A stretch of DNA of 64,000 bases, taken from NCBI RefSeq assembly GCF_023284005.1, contig NZ_JAKIKS010000001.1:106677-170676 (forward strand), written 5' to 3'. Numbering within the stretch: position 1 is the first letter of the stretch; each line of letters begins with the position of its first letter. Shown here one piece after another: positions 50,154 through 60,309 of the stretch. Under the pieces are notes generated by a model. The model was not told the DNA's origin, did not search any database, and saw only the letters and a program-made list of their open reading frames with translations. A program made the translations under genes and the position numbers. Source of the stretch: Shewanella surugensis. GTDB lineage: Bacteria > Pseudomonadota > Gammaproteobacteria > Enterobacterales > Shewanellaceae.

Positions 50154-50306
50154 CGTATAATTAACCCTATAAAAACAAAAAAATATCGTTTGACCAACAT
50201 TGCTCTAAATATGCTAGCATCATTGCCTACGGTAGCAGCACTAAAAAACAATCTTTTTATAATGAAAACAAACGCTGATCCCCCATAAATTTGAGGACAT
50301 TGATTA

Positions 50307-51326
50307 ATGCCATTCCCAGTACTCATCTGTGATGATTTTGCATTAGCCCGAAAACAAATTGTTCGTAGTTTACCTCCCCAATGGGATATTGACGTCACCC
50401 ATGCGGTTAATGGATTAGAAGCGATTGAAGCCATACGTCAAGGTAAGGGCGCATTGGTTTTTCTTGATTTGAATATGCCAGTTATGAACGGATTTGAGGT
50501 GCTTGAAAAAATACAATCTGAAAAAATAGTCTGTCAGATTATTGTGGTTTCCGCCGACATTCAAATTAATGCCCTAATGAGAGTGAAGGCTCTTGGTGCG
50601 CTTGATTTTATTCAAAAACCCGTTAATCCCGAATCACTCAAGCACATACTCGATGAACACAATTTATTTCGCGTTCACCGTACGCATATCCCCCCCTTGC
50701 CCGACATTTTCCCCCTTAGCCTCCTTGATGCCTGCAAAGAGCTGGCTAATGTCGCCATGGGCAGAGCGGCGGCTTTATTATCGACCTTACTGGATGTATT
50801 CGTCATATTACCCATCCCAAATGTTAATACGCTTGAAGTCAGTGAGCTCATCATGGCGTTAAAGTCAACCGACGAGCAAGAGAGCATTTCCGCTTTGTGC
50901 CAAGGATTTATTGGTGCCGGTATTGCGGGTGAAGCTTTATTATTATTTCACGACTCTTCTTTTAAGGACATGGCAGCCCTGATGGACTTGCCTTCCCCGC
51001 CGGATCAACATGCCGAAGTCGAAATCATGATCGATATTGGTAATGTATTAATCGGGGCATTTCTTAACGGCTTATCTGAACAGCTCGATATGACCTTTAG
51101 TCAAAATCACCCCGTTATCTTAGGGCGACATTGCAATGCCAATGATTTAATTCAAGAGAACTCAGATAAGTGGACTAGAAGCTTAGCCATGGAAATTAAT
51201 TACCGCATTGAGCATCATGATATTCAATGCGACCTATTACTCGTGCTCACAGAAGATTCGTTGCCTACATTAACAAGCAAGCTGGCTCACTTTATCGATA
51301 GGAATACCGCCTCTCATGACAAATAA
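50307..51326 (+). CDS. Response regulator with CheC/CheX-like output domain
   Basis: 339 aa. N-terminal REC at about 1-120 with phosphoacceptor Asp54 (FLDLNMPVMNG) and Lys in FIQKPVNPE. The C-terminal part has CheC-type helices: ELANVAMGRAAALLSTLL and MIDIGNVLIGAFLNGL, the second with Asp in place of the usual Glu. CheC-like domains act as phosphatases on phosphorylated CheY-type proteins, so this may control a partner REC. It overlaps the following GGDEF gene by 11 bases. Confidence 0.9.
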   Translation: MPFPVLICDDFALARKQIVRSLPPQWDIDVTHAVNGLEAIEAIRQGKGALVFLDLNMPVMNGFEVLEKIQSEKIVCQIIVVSADIQINALMRVKALGALDFIQKPVNPESLKHILDEHNLFRVHRTHIPPLPDIFPLSLLDACKELANVAMGRAAALLSTLLDVFVILPIPNVNTLEVSELIMALKSTDEQESISALCQGFIGAGIAGEALLLFHDSSFKDMAALMDLPSPPDQHAEVEIMIDIGNVLIGAFLNGLSEQLDMTFSQNHPVILGRHCNANDLIQENSDKWTRSLAMEINYRIEHHDIQCDLLLVLTEDSLPTLTSKLAHFIDRNTASHDK

Positions 51327-52287
51327 CGCAAAGGTAAATGATCAATGGCATTGGCTCGTCGACATGGTACAAACCATAGAAGTGGGACTAGTTGTACTCG
51401 ATAAAGACTTTAACATACAACTGTGGAATGGCTTTATGGAGAACCACAGTGGCATCACTTTCGATACACTGCACAATAAAAACCTTTTCGAGCAATTTGA
51501 TAGTCTGCCCAAAGTTTGGTTACGGCAAAAAATGGAGTCCGTGCTCCTGTTAAAGAACCGCTCTTTTATTAGCTGGGAACAAAGACCTTTTGTGTTCCAA
51601 TTTAAAAATTACCGTCCTATTAGCTGCCGAGCTGATTTCATGTATCAGAATGTCACCTTACTCCCCCTCACCTCACATGCTGGCGACATCACTCATATCA
51701 GTATGATCGTGTACGACGTTACCGATGTTGCCATGAATAGACAACAATTAAAAACCGCTAACGATAATTTGGAGCGCTTAAGTCAAATTGATGATTTATC
51801 ACAGCTCTATAATCGTCGACATTGGCAAATTTGTATGCAAAAAGAATTCGATAGACATCATCGTTATGGACACCCAACTTCATTGGTCATGCTCGATATC
51901 GATTATTTCAAGAATATTAATGATAATTACGGTCATTATGCCGGTGACAAGGTCATTCAAACCATTTCTCATACCATTAGCCAATCCCTGCGAGGAACCG
52001 ATTTTGCGGGGCGCTATGGAGGAGAAGAATTTGCTATCGTACTGCCAGAAACAAGCATAAAAAATGCCCTTTTCCTTGCAGAAAGACTCAGACAAAAAAT
52101 AGCACAAACCACTTTTATTTTCAGTGGTAGCGCCATCCAAATTACCATCAGTATTGGCCTGTGTGAAATAAACATCAACAGTCAAAGCAGTGAACAATGG
52201 ATTGAAAATGCTGATATTGCGTTATACGAGGCTAAAAGAAAGGGTCGAAATTGTTGTATCCAGTATCAAAGACCTAAAGCGAATTGA
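51316..52287 (+). CDS. PAS-GGDEF diguanylate cyclase
   Basis: 323 aa. N-terminal PAS-type domain (IEVGLVVLDKDFNIQLWNGFMENHSG) at about 10-130. The GGDEF domain has the active GGEEF at 235-239 and an inhibitory RxxD site (RGTD, 226-229) five residues before it. It makes cyclic di-GMP with product feedback. The start is inside the preceding gene, so the two products are probably made together. Confidence 0.95.
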   Translation: MTNNAKVNDQWHWLVDMVQTIEVGLVVLDKDFNIQLWNGFMENHSGITFDTLHNKNLFEQFDSLPKVWLRQKMESVLLLKNRSFISWEQRPFVFQFKNYRPISCRADFMYQNVTLLPLTSHAGDITHISMIVYDVTDVAMNRQQLKTANDNLERLSQIDDLSQLYNRRHWQICMQKEFDRHHRYGHPTSLVMLDIDYFKNINDNYGHYAGDKVIQTISHTISQSLRGTDFAGRYGGEEFAIVLPETSIKNALFLAERLRQKIAQTTFIFSGSAIQITISIGLCEININSQSSEQWIENADIALYEAKRKGRNCCIQYQRPKAN

Positions 52288-52350
52288 GGATGGTACCCTG
52301 CCAAAGAGACTTGAACTTAGAGTCGACACAAATACTGATTTTATTATAAA

Positions 52351-52375
52351 AAAGCCTATCCGAAAGATAGGCTTA
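52351..52375. terminator. Terminator between GGDEF and rraB genes
   Basis: AAGCCTATC (52352-52360) and GATAGGCTT (52366-52374) with A-rich flank. Suits both convergent genes. Confidence 0.75.
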
Positions 52376-52397
52376 TATTCTTTAATTCAACTCACTC

Positions 52398-52808
52398 CTA
52401 ATGTAAAGCCTGGCCTTGACTGTCTGCTTGGATCTCATCTTCAGCCTCGTCTTCGTCACCCATAAAATGAGTACCCCAACCGTCATAATCCACTTTTTGT
52501 TTAGCGGCAACTTGAAGCAATTTTTCACAGGCATCGTCCAATAACTCAACTTCGAGTAAATGGGTACTAATGGCATCAAAGCAAAAAATAACAGAACCAT
52601 CTTCCAGCTCCATTTCTTCTGCATCATTCACGTCAAACCCGAGCTTAAATGCCTCAACAGCCGCTTTTTCTAATTTATCAAAATTCGTTGATGAAAAATG
52701 ATGTTCGATACTGTACTGCGCATCGGGATCAGAGCCATCAACCAACATGGCTTCAACAATGTCTCTATTTTCTTGTTTCTGTAACTCTAATTGTCGTGCA
52801 ATAGACAT
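52398..52808 (-). CDS. rraB: Ribonuclease E inhibitor RraB
   Basis: 136 aa from ATG 52808, chosen because GGAG lies six bases upstream. The longer frame begins at a [33 protein letters not shown] and DYDGWGTHF match E. coli RraB closely, with an acidic C-terminal tail. It binds RNase E and modulates mRNA decay. It lies just downstream of plsC on the same strand. Confidence 0.93.
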   Translation of the reverse strand: MSIARQLELQKQENRDIVEAMLVDGSDPDAQYSIEHHFSSTNFDKLEKAAVEAFKLGFDVNDAEEMELEDGSVIFCFDAISTHLLEVELLDDACEKLLQVAAKQKVDYDGWGTHFMGDEDEAEDEIQADSQGQALH

Positions 52809-52843
52809 GAATGACTCCAAATCATTAAATATTATTTGATAGG

Positions 52844-53584
52844 CTAGGGCCTGTTGATCATTGGTTTGCTCATGAGCGCTTGAGCTTCTTTGTTTAGTAG
52901 TGCTAATTTTTGGGTCATTTGAACATGGATCCGCGCCGATAATTCCTTTACATGAGATTTATCGAAACCTTTGGTAGTAATAGGCTCCATCATTTCAATC
53001 AATACCACACCGTTATTCCAACGATTTAATTTAATATGACATTGGTTCGATGCCAGCACCGGTACCATAGGCACTCCAGCTGAAATGGCCGTATAAAAAG
53101 CCCCCATTTTGAAAGGTAACAATCCTCGACCTTGAGAACGAGTCCCTTCTGGAAACATCCAAATCGATAAACACTTATTTTTTATTTTTTGGGCTGCTTC
53201 AGCCATGGTGTCAAACGCTTTACCACGATTTTTACGATCCAGTAAAATATTACCTGTTAACCAATATATTTGTCCTATAAAAGGCATCCAAGCAATGCTT
53301 TTCTTTCCTAAACTCACCGTCCCTTTCGGCACAGCAGCAGTATGAGTAAATATGTCAAAATTATTCTGATGATTAGCTAAGAAAACACAAGGATCATCAT
53401 TCTTTTTTGCCTGATTACGGACAATCACTTTAATGCCCAAAACGGGGGCAGCAAAAGAAAACATCTTAGCTAACATATGGACATTATTACGGTGACGTGG
53501 CCTAACTAAACAAACTAAGCTGCCAAACATAAAAACAAATAGCAACATAATAGCCAATATTAAACATCTAAAAATTAAAAGCAC
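52844..53584 (-). CDS. plsC: 1-acyl-sn-glycerol-3-phosphate acyltransferase
   Basis: From GTG 53584 (GGGAGAG ribosome site) the product is 246 aa, the same length as E. coli PlsC, which the N-terminal [15 protein letters not shown] fits; the longer frame to 53641 adds unrelated residues. It acylates lysophosphatidic acid to phosphatidic acid. The catalytic HX4D is His72-Asp77 (NHQNNFD), followed by [16 protein letters not shown] and GVPMVPV. Confidence 0.95.
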   Translation of the reverse strand: MLLIFRCLILAIMLLFVFMFGSLVCLVRPRHRNNVHMLAKMFSFAAPVLGIKVIVRNQAKKNDDPCVFLANHQNNFDIFTHTAAVPKGTVSLGKKSIAWMPFIGQIYWLTGNILLDRKNRGKAFDTMAEAAQKIKNKCLSIWMFPEGTRSQGRGLLPFKMGAFYTAISAGVPMVPVLASNQCHIKLNRWNNGVVLIEMMEPITTKGFDKSHVKELSARIHVQMTQKLALLNKEAQALMSKPMINRP

Positions 53585-53747
53585 CGAACTCTCCCACAAC
53601 TTAAGTCGGCACAGTATAGCTAGCCAACATACTCGACTCAATATATTGTTTACACATGTATGCTGAATTCATGTTAAGCATACGGCGTTAATAGGTTTTA
53701 ATTTTGTTACCCATTCATGTCACAACTCTAAATTGATGATTTTATCA

Positions 53748-54572
53748 TCATTTACTAAGCACACTTTGTTCCGTTTCTTTTTTATAACATACTTTCAGTG
53801 TCACTCTCATGAGCATCGCACTCAACGCTAGACAGGCGACAATAACCGCACCACTGGGTAAATCCCAGCTTGCCGATAACATTAGACCACCACAATAGCC
53901 AAAAATTCCGACTAAATAAGCTAAAGCCAATCCGAAGCGACCATAATAACGATTAATGGCTAAAGCGGGTAATATTAAACTGCTAAAAACCAAATAAACG
54001 CCGACTAATTCCACCGATAAGGTGATCACAATGGCAAAAATAAGATAAAAAGCACGCCCTTCTAACAAGCAAGGCTTAAGTATTAACAATAGTAATATGA
54101 GGGTATAAGCAATGGCTGGAAAAACTAATTGAGATAAATTCACCCAAAGAATTTGCCCCGATAAAAGCTGCTTTAATAACTCGGCACCATGAGGATCATT
54201 CGCTAAAATCAACATAGCGGCGACAGCCGCCAATACATAAAAACAACCAATAAAGGCTTCGAGTTCATCACTCATTCGACGTGAAAGCCAAGCAATAATA
54301 CCGGCACCTGCAATCGCAAAAATAGCAGGCATCCACACGTTTGAGAAAGGCAACTCGGCTAAATCATGATTTAAATGTCCAATAATGGTACCGAGTGCAG
54401 CCACTTGGGCAATCGCTAGATCAATAAAAATAATGCCCCTTTTAAGTACTTGTTGCCCCAAAACCACATGCGTTGACAGTACTAGCAATCCTGCAAGCAA
54501 TGCGGGGATCAAGATAGACACTAACTCAATATCAAACCCTATACCATTATCAAACATGGAGAAAAACCTCAT
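53748..54572 (-). CDS. Metal ABC transporter permease (zinc/manganese type)
   Basis: 274 aa with about eight to nine hydrophobic spans, of the ABC-3 family. LGQQVLKRGIIFIDLAIAQVAALGTIIGHL is the typical cytoplasmic-loop/helix segment. A second start at ATG 54557 has the better ribosome site (GAGG). It follows the binding-protein gene but is separated by a terminator-like hairpin. No ATP-binding subunit gene is found within the window. Confidence 0.9.
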   Translation of the reverse strand: MRFFSMFDNGIGFDIELVSILIPALLAGLLVLSTHVVLGQQVLKRGIIFIDLAIAQVAALGTIIGHLNHDLAELPFSNVWMPAIFAIAGAGIIAWLSRRMSDELEAFIGCFYVLAAVAAMLILANDPHGAELLKQLLSGQILWVNLSQLVFPAIAYTLILLLLILKPCLLEGRAFYLIFAIVITLSVELVGVYLVFSSLILPALAINRYYGRFGLALAYLVGIFGYCGGLMLSASWDLPSGAVIVACLALSAMLMRVTLKVCYKKETEQSVLSK

Positions 54573-54583
54573 TCTACTTAAAA

Positions 54584-54609
54584 AAAGAGCATCAAGATTG
54601 ATGCTCTTT
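54584..54609 (-). terminator. Terminator-like hairpin between binding-protein and permease genes
   Basis: On the reverse strand AAAGAGCATCA and TGATGCTCTTT form an 11-bp stem followed by a T run, after the binding-protein stop and before the permease start. It could limit permease expression or end the first transcript. Confidence 0.75.
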
Positions 54610-54637
54610 AACGTACACTGTTCATTAAGATAAACCG

Positions 54638-55561
54638 CTACTCAGCCTCTAGCTTCTGCACATTTAATAACAAATTAAGTGTACTGCTGTACAAGCTAAA
54701 TAAGTCTTGGCTTTCGCTGTTTCCGCCCACAGACATAGGTAAAGTCACCACCGGTAATTTAGCCCGTTCTCCCAGCCAAATCGCACCACGATCATTTTGG
54801 TAAGACGCTATCACGATTGCCATAATATCTTGCTTAGCCGCACTTTTTAATAGTTGGGCTAAATGTGTACTGCTTGGCGGTAATCCCGGTTTTGGCTCAA
54901 GATCGCCGACTTGCTCAATGCCAACCCAATGAAATAAATAGCGAAAACTTGAATGATAAGCGATCACTTTCTGTCCTTGCAAAGGGGCAGCCATCTGCTT
55001 CCAGTTCAGCATTGCCGCTTGCCAACGAGTAGTGAAATTCGCTAAATTGGCTTTATATTGCGCACTGTGACTCGTATCCAATTGGATCAGTTTATCCGTT
55101 AATGCTGCCGCAATTTTAAGCAGTCTTTCTGGATCAAAATGAACATGAGGATTGCCCTTGGCATGCACATCCCCTTGACTTAAATCCACACTATCAAGCT
55201 TATCTAAGGTCTCTATTTGATCGGTAGCAAAAAACAAACCTTGATCCGTTGAACGCACCTTGGCATTAACCGATTTCATTTGCAGCATCGGTAGCCAGCC
55301 AATTTCAAGATCGGCCCCCGCACAAACGACTAAATCAGCTTGACGCATTTTGGCAATTAAGCTGGGTCTGGCTTGCACTTGATGAGGATCTTGCATGGCC
55401 GTCGTTGCCGCATAAATCTTAGCATCGGGGGCGAGTTCTTTTGCAAGAGAAGCGTATTCTGGCTCACAAGCAAAGATATTAAGCTGAGCATAACTCACTG
55501 AAGAGATAACCACACCCAGTCCCAAAATCGCAGTTTTAATAAAATTAGAATTGATGCGCAC
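54638..55561 (-). CDS. Periplasmic metal-binding protein (ZnuA/TroA-like)
   Basis: 307 aa. Signal peptide to about residue 25 (VVISSVSYA). Metal ligands probably include His in TAMQDPHQVQ, the His pair in NPHVHFDP and His in AYHSSF. It has no long His-rich loop as in E. coli ZnuA. The gene overlaps the 3' end of the outer-membrane-protein gene by 17 bases and precedes the permease gene, so the three work together on zinc or a similar ion. Confidence 0.9.
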   Translation of the reverse strand: MRINSNFIKTAILGLGVVISSVSYAQLNIFACEPEYASLAKELAPDAKIYAATTAMQDPHQVQARPSLIAKMRQADLVVCAGADLEIGWLPMLQMKSVNAKVRSTDQGLFFATDQIETLDKLDSVDLSQGDVHAKGNPHVHFDPERLLKIAAALTDKLIQLDTSHSAQYKANLANFTTRWQAAMLNWKQMAAPLQGQKVIAYHSSFRYLFHWVGIEQVGDLEPKPGLPPSSTHLAQLLKSAAKQDIMAIVIASYQNDRGAIWLGERAKLPVVTLPMSVGGNSESQDLFSLYSSTLNLLLNVQKLEAE

Positions 55562-56708
55562 CGTGAGCTCCTAATGTCATAACATATTGAAGAGTGACGA
55601 CGTTATCATTTTCAATACCGTCAAAGTTAGTGCCTTTTTGCAGTGTATATTGCAAACGGACCGTCGAAAAATGACTGTGATGCCAAAAAAGACTCACATC
55701 GGTCTCTGTTAATTTTTGATCCTCAAAAGCATTGCCATCCAATTGCATGGTATCCACTTGTCCATGACGTAACCCTACGCTCCACTGAGGCGTAAACTGA
55801 TAAACCCCACTCACATACCAACCTTGCTGATAATGTGATGAATAGGGATAAATATAAGCTCCCTCTGCAGGCGCAAAATCGGTTAAACGGATCCACTCAC
55901 CACTCAAGGCTAAATTTTGATATTTATAATTGCCATTCGGTGCCCACTTGTAAACGACATCGGCGATATACATATTCTGGCCCGTATAAGCCGCATCATG
56001 GCTGTGTTCATCGCTACTATGATCATGACTGTGGTCATGTTCATCTGCGGTAAGTTGGCCATTTTTGTTATGTAAGTAGCTCAAGCCCGCTTGCCATGAG
56101 CTTTCTATGCCAATATCACCGCCCACCTTAGTATAAATAGTGTAAACACCGAGATTGTCATATTCCCGCTCATTATGCTCATCCTCGGCGCGCAAACTAT
56201 CGCCTTGGAAAATCTCCGACCCCATGGTCCAATACAGATCAGTCGGGGCAAGATAAGTCAAACGCACGCCATCATCGTAATAATGACTGCCTAAAAAAGC
56301 CCGATAAACCGCAGGTCTATCCGCAAACGAATCGGTATGAACATGCTGATTATTCAAATAACCAATATCGGATAAAAAGCGGCCACCTCGCATAGAAAAA
56401 CCAGCTGGCATAGCCAACGTTTGTATAAAGGCCTCTTCAACATTCAGCTCAGTTTCACCGTCATTGACTTCAAAGACAGTGGTTAACTTACCGTAAAATA
56501 AATCATCAATATTGGCACTTAATGACAGCTCTGTATGCCCTAGACCAAAACCCTCTGTCGCTTCCGATAACGGACGCTCGGCATTTTGGTAATAGCCATC
56601 CAATACTACGCTGACTGCTGGATTGGTTAATGTAGGCGCTTCGGCCCATAAATTTGCAGAAAATAAGCTGCAAAACAGCCCCGTAAAAGTCATGTGTTTA
56701 TTTAACAC
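55545..56708 (-). CDS. Outer-membrane beta-barrel protein with His-rich loop
   Basis: 387 aa, GTG start with AGAGGA seven bases upstream. Signal peptide to about residue 22 (ANLWA). The rest has beta-barrel character (alternating hydrophobic strands, aromatic girdles, terminal Phe). Residues about 215-240 hold a loop rich in Asp and His (DEHDHSHDHSSDEHSHD), likely a metal-collecting surface loop. It is not TonB-dependent by sequence. A likely zinc porin. Confidence 0.82.
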   Translation of the reverse strand: MLNKHMTFTGLFCSLFSANLWAEAPTLTNPAVSVVLDGYYQNAERPLSEATEGFGLGHTELSLSANIDDLFYGKLTTVFEVNDGETELNVEEAFIQTLAMPAGFSMRGGRFLSDIGYLNNQHVHTDSFADRPAVYRAFLGSHYYDDGVRLTYLAPTDLYWTMGSEIFQGDSLRAEDEHNEREYDNLGVYTIYTKVGGDIGIESSWQAGLSYLHNKNGQLTADEHDHSHDHSSDEHSHDAAYTGQNMYIADVVYKWAPNGNYKYQNLALSGEWIRLTDFAPAEGAYIYPYSSHYQQGWYVSGVYQFTPQWSVGLRHGQVDTMQLDGNAFEDQKLTETDVSLFWHHSHFSTVRLQYTLQKGTNFDGIENDNVVTLQYVMTLGAHGAHQF

Positions 56709-56733
56709 TGAAAATTCCTCTCAATCGCACATT

Positions 56734-56762
56734 TTCCGTTTAAGCCTCATAGGCTTACGGAA
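56734..56762 (-). promoter_or_regulatory. Leader hairpin of the outer-membrane-protein gene
   Basis: TAAGCCT (56741-56747) pairs with AGGCTTA (56751-56757) and TTCCG (56734-56738) with CGGAA (56758-56762), leaving a two-base bulge. It lies about 25 bases before the start. It is a possible regulatory leader. I see no clear Zur site. Confidence 0.45.
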
Positions 56763-56996
56763 ATTAATTATAGTGTTTCATTTATCAAATCTTTTCATAG
56801 CACATAAAAAGATACACATTCTGACATCAGTGATACGCAATGATTTTTAGCACAATAAAATCGAGTTCCATCAACATAAATAAGCGCTCGATAGCAATGA
56901 CATTATCCAATCAATATAAATGAATCAATATTGATGAACCGATCTCATTGGTAGCGCTATTGATCACTAACGACTTGATGCAGAATATAAAAAACC

Positions 56997-57284
56997 TTAA
57001 GAGGTAACGGGAGGACCACGGCTGTTAAAAAAACACCTATGAATGCGAGAATAAGCAATGACGGGAGGGTCGAAAAGCAGATAGCTTTGTTTAACCTGCA
57101 ACACATTCAATGTGGTTTGCGGCAGATACTTATTATAATGGTGCAGATGAAAACAAAGCGTACAATGATTTTTAGCACCGTCATCAACATGACGAACATG
57201 GTGGGCAGAGGCCACAAATGATAAGCACATCAACACCACACTTAGCCACAAGGCTAAAGCGCGTCTGCTGCGTTGACTCATCAT
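56997..57284 (-). CDS. Small exported protein, probably metal-related
   Basis: 95 aa. An N-terminal hydrophobic segment (ALWLSVVLMCLSFVASA) is followed by His-rich HHVRHVDD and NHCTLCFHLHHYN, with a CxxC pair and five His. It ends with NSRGPPVTS, a C-terminal RGPP pattern I associate with small zinc-linked proteins of Vibrio and Shewanella (memory, not verified). It lies on the same strand upstream of the barrel gene. Confidence 0.65.
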   Translation of the reverse strand: MMSQRSRRALALWLSVVLMCLSFVASAHHVRHVDDGAKNHCTLCFHLHHYNKYLPQTTLNVLQVKQSYLLFDPPVIAYSRIHRCFFNSRGPPVTS

Positions 57285-57530
57285 CGGGGTATTCCACTCA
57301 TGTTAAATCGGGTTTCTCTATTTTGTCATCAATGACCGATTGCTAAGCTATTCATAACAAAAATTAAATTAGATGCTAAAAAACAAGACAAGTGTAAGGA
57401 TCCTTTAACCTATGTCAAGTTAACTCTACATAGAATACCAGTAAGGACTGAATCACCTCCCTCTACACTCCTCATTGACTGTATTGCCAAAGTCACTCAT
57501 CGCGGTGTGATATTCATGTTTTATTAAAAC

Positions 57531-58631
57531 ATGGACATTAATGAGATGGAACGCCTCCCTTTACTCGTTATCGTGATGATAGCCACTGGTTGTGCAACAA
57601 AAAATACCGTACAACATATCGTACCAGTAAACTCGATAATCAAATATCAAGACGAGTCAGCCAAACCAAAGCGATTTTCTAATTTATACCCTAAAAAACC
57701 ATCCTATCCTATGACATGTACAGGCAATTGCTATCCCGCATCTTCATGGGTCAAATGTGAGCAACCCGCTGAAAATTGTCAATTCACTGCCAAGCAACTT
57801 AAACCTCAACTCAATACCGGCTATAAGATCCGCTGGCTCGGACACGCCAGTTTTTTGATTAACAGCCCAGAGGGTACCAACTTACTGGTTGATCCTGTCA
57901 GTGAACAATTCGACTGGCCTGTTAATTGGGCATTTTGGCTTAGCGAGGGCTTCAATCGCAAACCACCTACATGGCCTGCTGAGGCCGAGCTTGCCACTAC
58001 GGATGCGGTGTTATATTCACACATTCACTATGATCACTTTAATAAAGACGATTTGCAGCGACTCGGTACTCATGCCGAATATTATGTACCGTTAGGCTTT
58101 GCTAATCACTTTCCAAAAAATGGATACCAGATCAATGAAATGGCTTGGTTTTCAACTAAAAAACAGCAACAACTAAACATTCACTTTGTTCCAGCACATC
58201 ATTTTAGTAATCGAATCTTGATGCCTTATCTATACGAAGATAACAACACCACACTTTGGAGTGGCTGGATCATTGAATATCAAGGGAAGCGATTATTTTT
58301 TGCCGGTGATACTGGCTATTCACAACATTTTAAAGATATACAGCAAAGGTATGGTGATATGGACGTTTGCCTGCTCCCAATCGCATCCTATTACCATCCT
58401 GAAAATGCCGATTGGTATCGTTATGTCCATACCACGCCAGAAGATGCCTTAACCGCCTCTCAAGAACTTAATTGCAAAATCATGATCCCTTGGGGTTATG
58501 GTAATGCCAGTTGGAAAATGGGGGATCATAGCTCTCACTCCGCCTTACTGCGTTTATTGCACATGCATAAAGAAATGCAATCGAACATACCGCTGTACAT
58601 TCTTAACGAAGGCGATACAGTGCAATTTTAA
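57531..58631 (+). CDS. Lipoprotein metallo-beta-lactamase-fold hydrolase
   Basis: 366 aa. The N-terminus MERLPLLVIVMIATGCATK has a lipobox (ATGC), so it is probably anchored in a membrane. The MBL motif is SHIHYDHF near residue 163, with LGHASFLINSPEGTNLLVDPV, VPAHHFSNR and FFAGDTGYS. This pattern is like NAPE-hydrolysing phospholipase D and UlaG-type enzymes. Substrate unknown. Divergent from the metal-uptake cluster. Confidence 0.85.
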   Translation: MDINEMERLPLLVIVMIATGCATKNTVQHIVPVNSIIKYQDESAKPKRFSNLYPKKPSYPMTCTGNCYPASSWVKCEQPAENCQFTAKQLKPQLNTGYKIRWLGHASFLINSPEGTNLLVDPVSEQFDWPVNWAFWLSEGFNRKPPTWPAEAELATTDAVLYSHIHYDHFNKDDLQRLGTHAEYYVPLGFANHFPKNGYQINEMAWFSTKKQQQLNIHFVPAHHFSNRILMPYLYEDNNTTLWSGWIIEYQGKRLFFAGDTGYSQHFKDIQQRYGDMDVCLLPIASYYHPENADWYRYVHTTPEDALTASQELNCKIMIPWGYGNASWKMGDHSSHSALLRLLHMHKEMQSNIPLYILNEGDTVQF

Positions 58632-58722
58632 CAGGCTGGGGAATTTGCCCAACCTAGCTGAGAGTAAAGTTATAAACAGAAGACTTGCTGCATTTTTACA
58701 TACAGCCTCCAGGACATTCAAG

Positions 58723-59871
58723 CTACAATCTTTCAATAATCGTCACGTTGGCCAGCCCCCCACCTTCACACATGGTTTGTAAACCATAGCGGCCACCGCT
58801 TCTTTCCAGCTCGTGCAAAAGTGTCGTCATCAACTTAGTGCCCGTGGCCCCCAGAGGATGCCCCAGCGCAATCGCGCCACCATTAACATTGGTTCGAGCA
58901 TGATCGTAACCCGTCTCCTTTAACCAAGCCATCGCGACTGAGGCGAAGGCTTCATTGATTTCCACCACATCGATGTCATCTAATGCCATTCCTGATTTCT
59001 GCAGCGCATATTCCGTTGCAGCAATCGGTGCCGTTAACATCCAAATGGGATCGTCGCCGCGCACACTCATATGGTGAATGCGAGCGCGGGGTGTGAGGTT
59101 ATAACGTTTTAACGCGGCTTCTGACACAATTAACACTGCCGATGCAGCATCACTGATTTGGGAGGCCACCGCCGCAGTCAGTTTGTCACAGCCAAACAGG
59201 CTGTCCAGCTGCGCCATTTTCTCCAAAGTAGAATGACGTGCGGTTTCATCCATCATCACACCTTCAAGCGGGATAATTTCCCTGTCGAAACGGCCTGCCT
59301 TAATCGCCAGCAAAGCCCGAGTATGTGACTCTAATGCGTACACTTCTAATGCTTCACGGCTAAAGCCCCATTTATCGGCGATAATTTGCGCAGCTTTATA
59401 TTGGGTTGGCATCTGGTTGCCATATCGGTTCACCCAACCTTTAGATCCCGTAACAGGATCACTAAATCCCATCGATTGTGCAACCGTCATGGCCGAGCCA
59501 ATGGGAATTTGCGTCATGGTTTGCACGCCGCCAGCCACCACCACATCCATCACGCCCGACATCACCGCCTGAGCCGCAAAATGCACCGCCTGTTGTGACG
59601 AGCCGCATTGGCGATCAATGGTGGTACCGGGTACGGCTTGACTCAAACCAGCACTAAGCCAACAGGTGCGGGCGATATTGCCCGTTAAAGGGCCGATATT
59701 ATCTAGGCAGCCAAAAATAACATCATCATATTCATCATCAGGGATCCCATTGCGCTCAACCAGTGCTTTCAATACGTGGGCGCCCAGATCGGCGGCATGC
59801 ACATGAGACAGTCCACCTTTACGACGCCCCGTGGGGGTTCTTAGCGCATCGACAATATAAGCTTGGGTCAT
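58723..59871 (-). CDS. Acetyl-CoA C-acyltransferase (thiolase)
   Basis: 382 aa. Catalytic Cys in TIDRQCGSSQQAVHFAAQ (about residue 85), His in NVNGGAIALGHPLGATG and the C-terminal LQTMCEGGGLANVTIIERL. It acts in beta-oxidation or acetoacetyl-CoA synthesis. The direction is not determined by sequence. It stands alone, without a hydroxyacyl-CoA dehydrogenase gene nearby. Confidence 0.95.
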   Translation of the reverse strand: MTQAYIVDALRTPTGRRKGGLSHVHAADLGAHVLKALVERNGIPDDEYDDVIFGCLDNIGPLTGNIARTCWLSAGLSQAVPGTTIDRQCGSSQQAVHFAAQAVMSGVMDVVVAGGVQTMTQIPIGSAMTVAQSMGFSDPVTGSKGWVNRYGNQMPTQYKAAQIIADKWGFSREALEVYALESHTRALLAIKAGRFDREIIPLEGVMMDETARHSTLEKMAQLDSLFGCDKLTAAVASQISDAASAVLIVSEAALKRYNLTPRARIHHMSVRGDDPIWMLTAPIAATEYALQKSGMALDDIDVVEINEAFASVAMAWLKETGYDHARTNVNGGAIALGHPLGATGTKLMTTLLHELERSGGRYGLQTMCEGGGLANVTIIERL

Positions 59872-60309
59872 GTTATTCCTTTTATACTAAGGTCAAAGAA
59901 TCACTCTCTTACCTTCAACAAATCATTTTGTCTAAAACATTGTCCATTAACATCTTACGATTCAAGTTAAATAGCAAGCCGTTTATATCAGAGAAATATT
60001 CAGAGGATTGTTAACGAATGACATTGAGCGCGATTTAGCAAGACAAGTGGCCAGCATTGATATAATTGAATTAAGCACGCAAAAATAAAACCTAGCCTTA
60101 TCACTAATAGTTACCATGACCTTGGCTAGCTCTCTACGTTCAAAAAGGCTAGAACAGCCCTGACACAAGAGAATGCCATGTATGTCTAATTTTTTGTCAA
60201 TTATAAGTAATGTGCCTAAAAAAACCAAAAGCTATACAAGTATGAGTAAACTTGGTTCATAATTAAAACCATTAAAAATTAATTAAGGCATCCATAATTA
60301 ATTTCTATC
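59872..60309. other. Intergenic region, no gene seen
   Basis: AT-rich spacer upstream of the thiolase gene and downstream of the toxin gene. No motif of note. Confidence 0.4.

Noticed and set aside
56734..56800. Zur operator upstream of the barrel gene
   Set aside because: GAAACACTATAATTAATTTC in the leader is only weakly palindromic and does not match the Zur consensus well enough.
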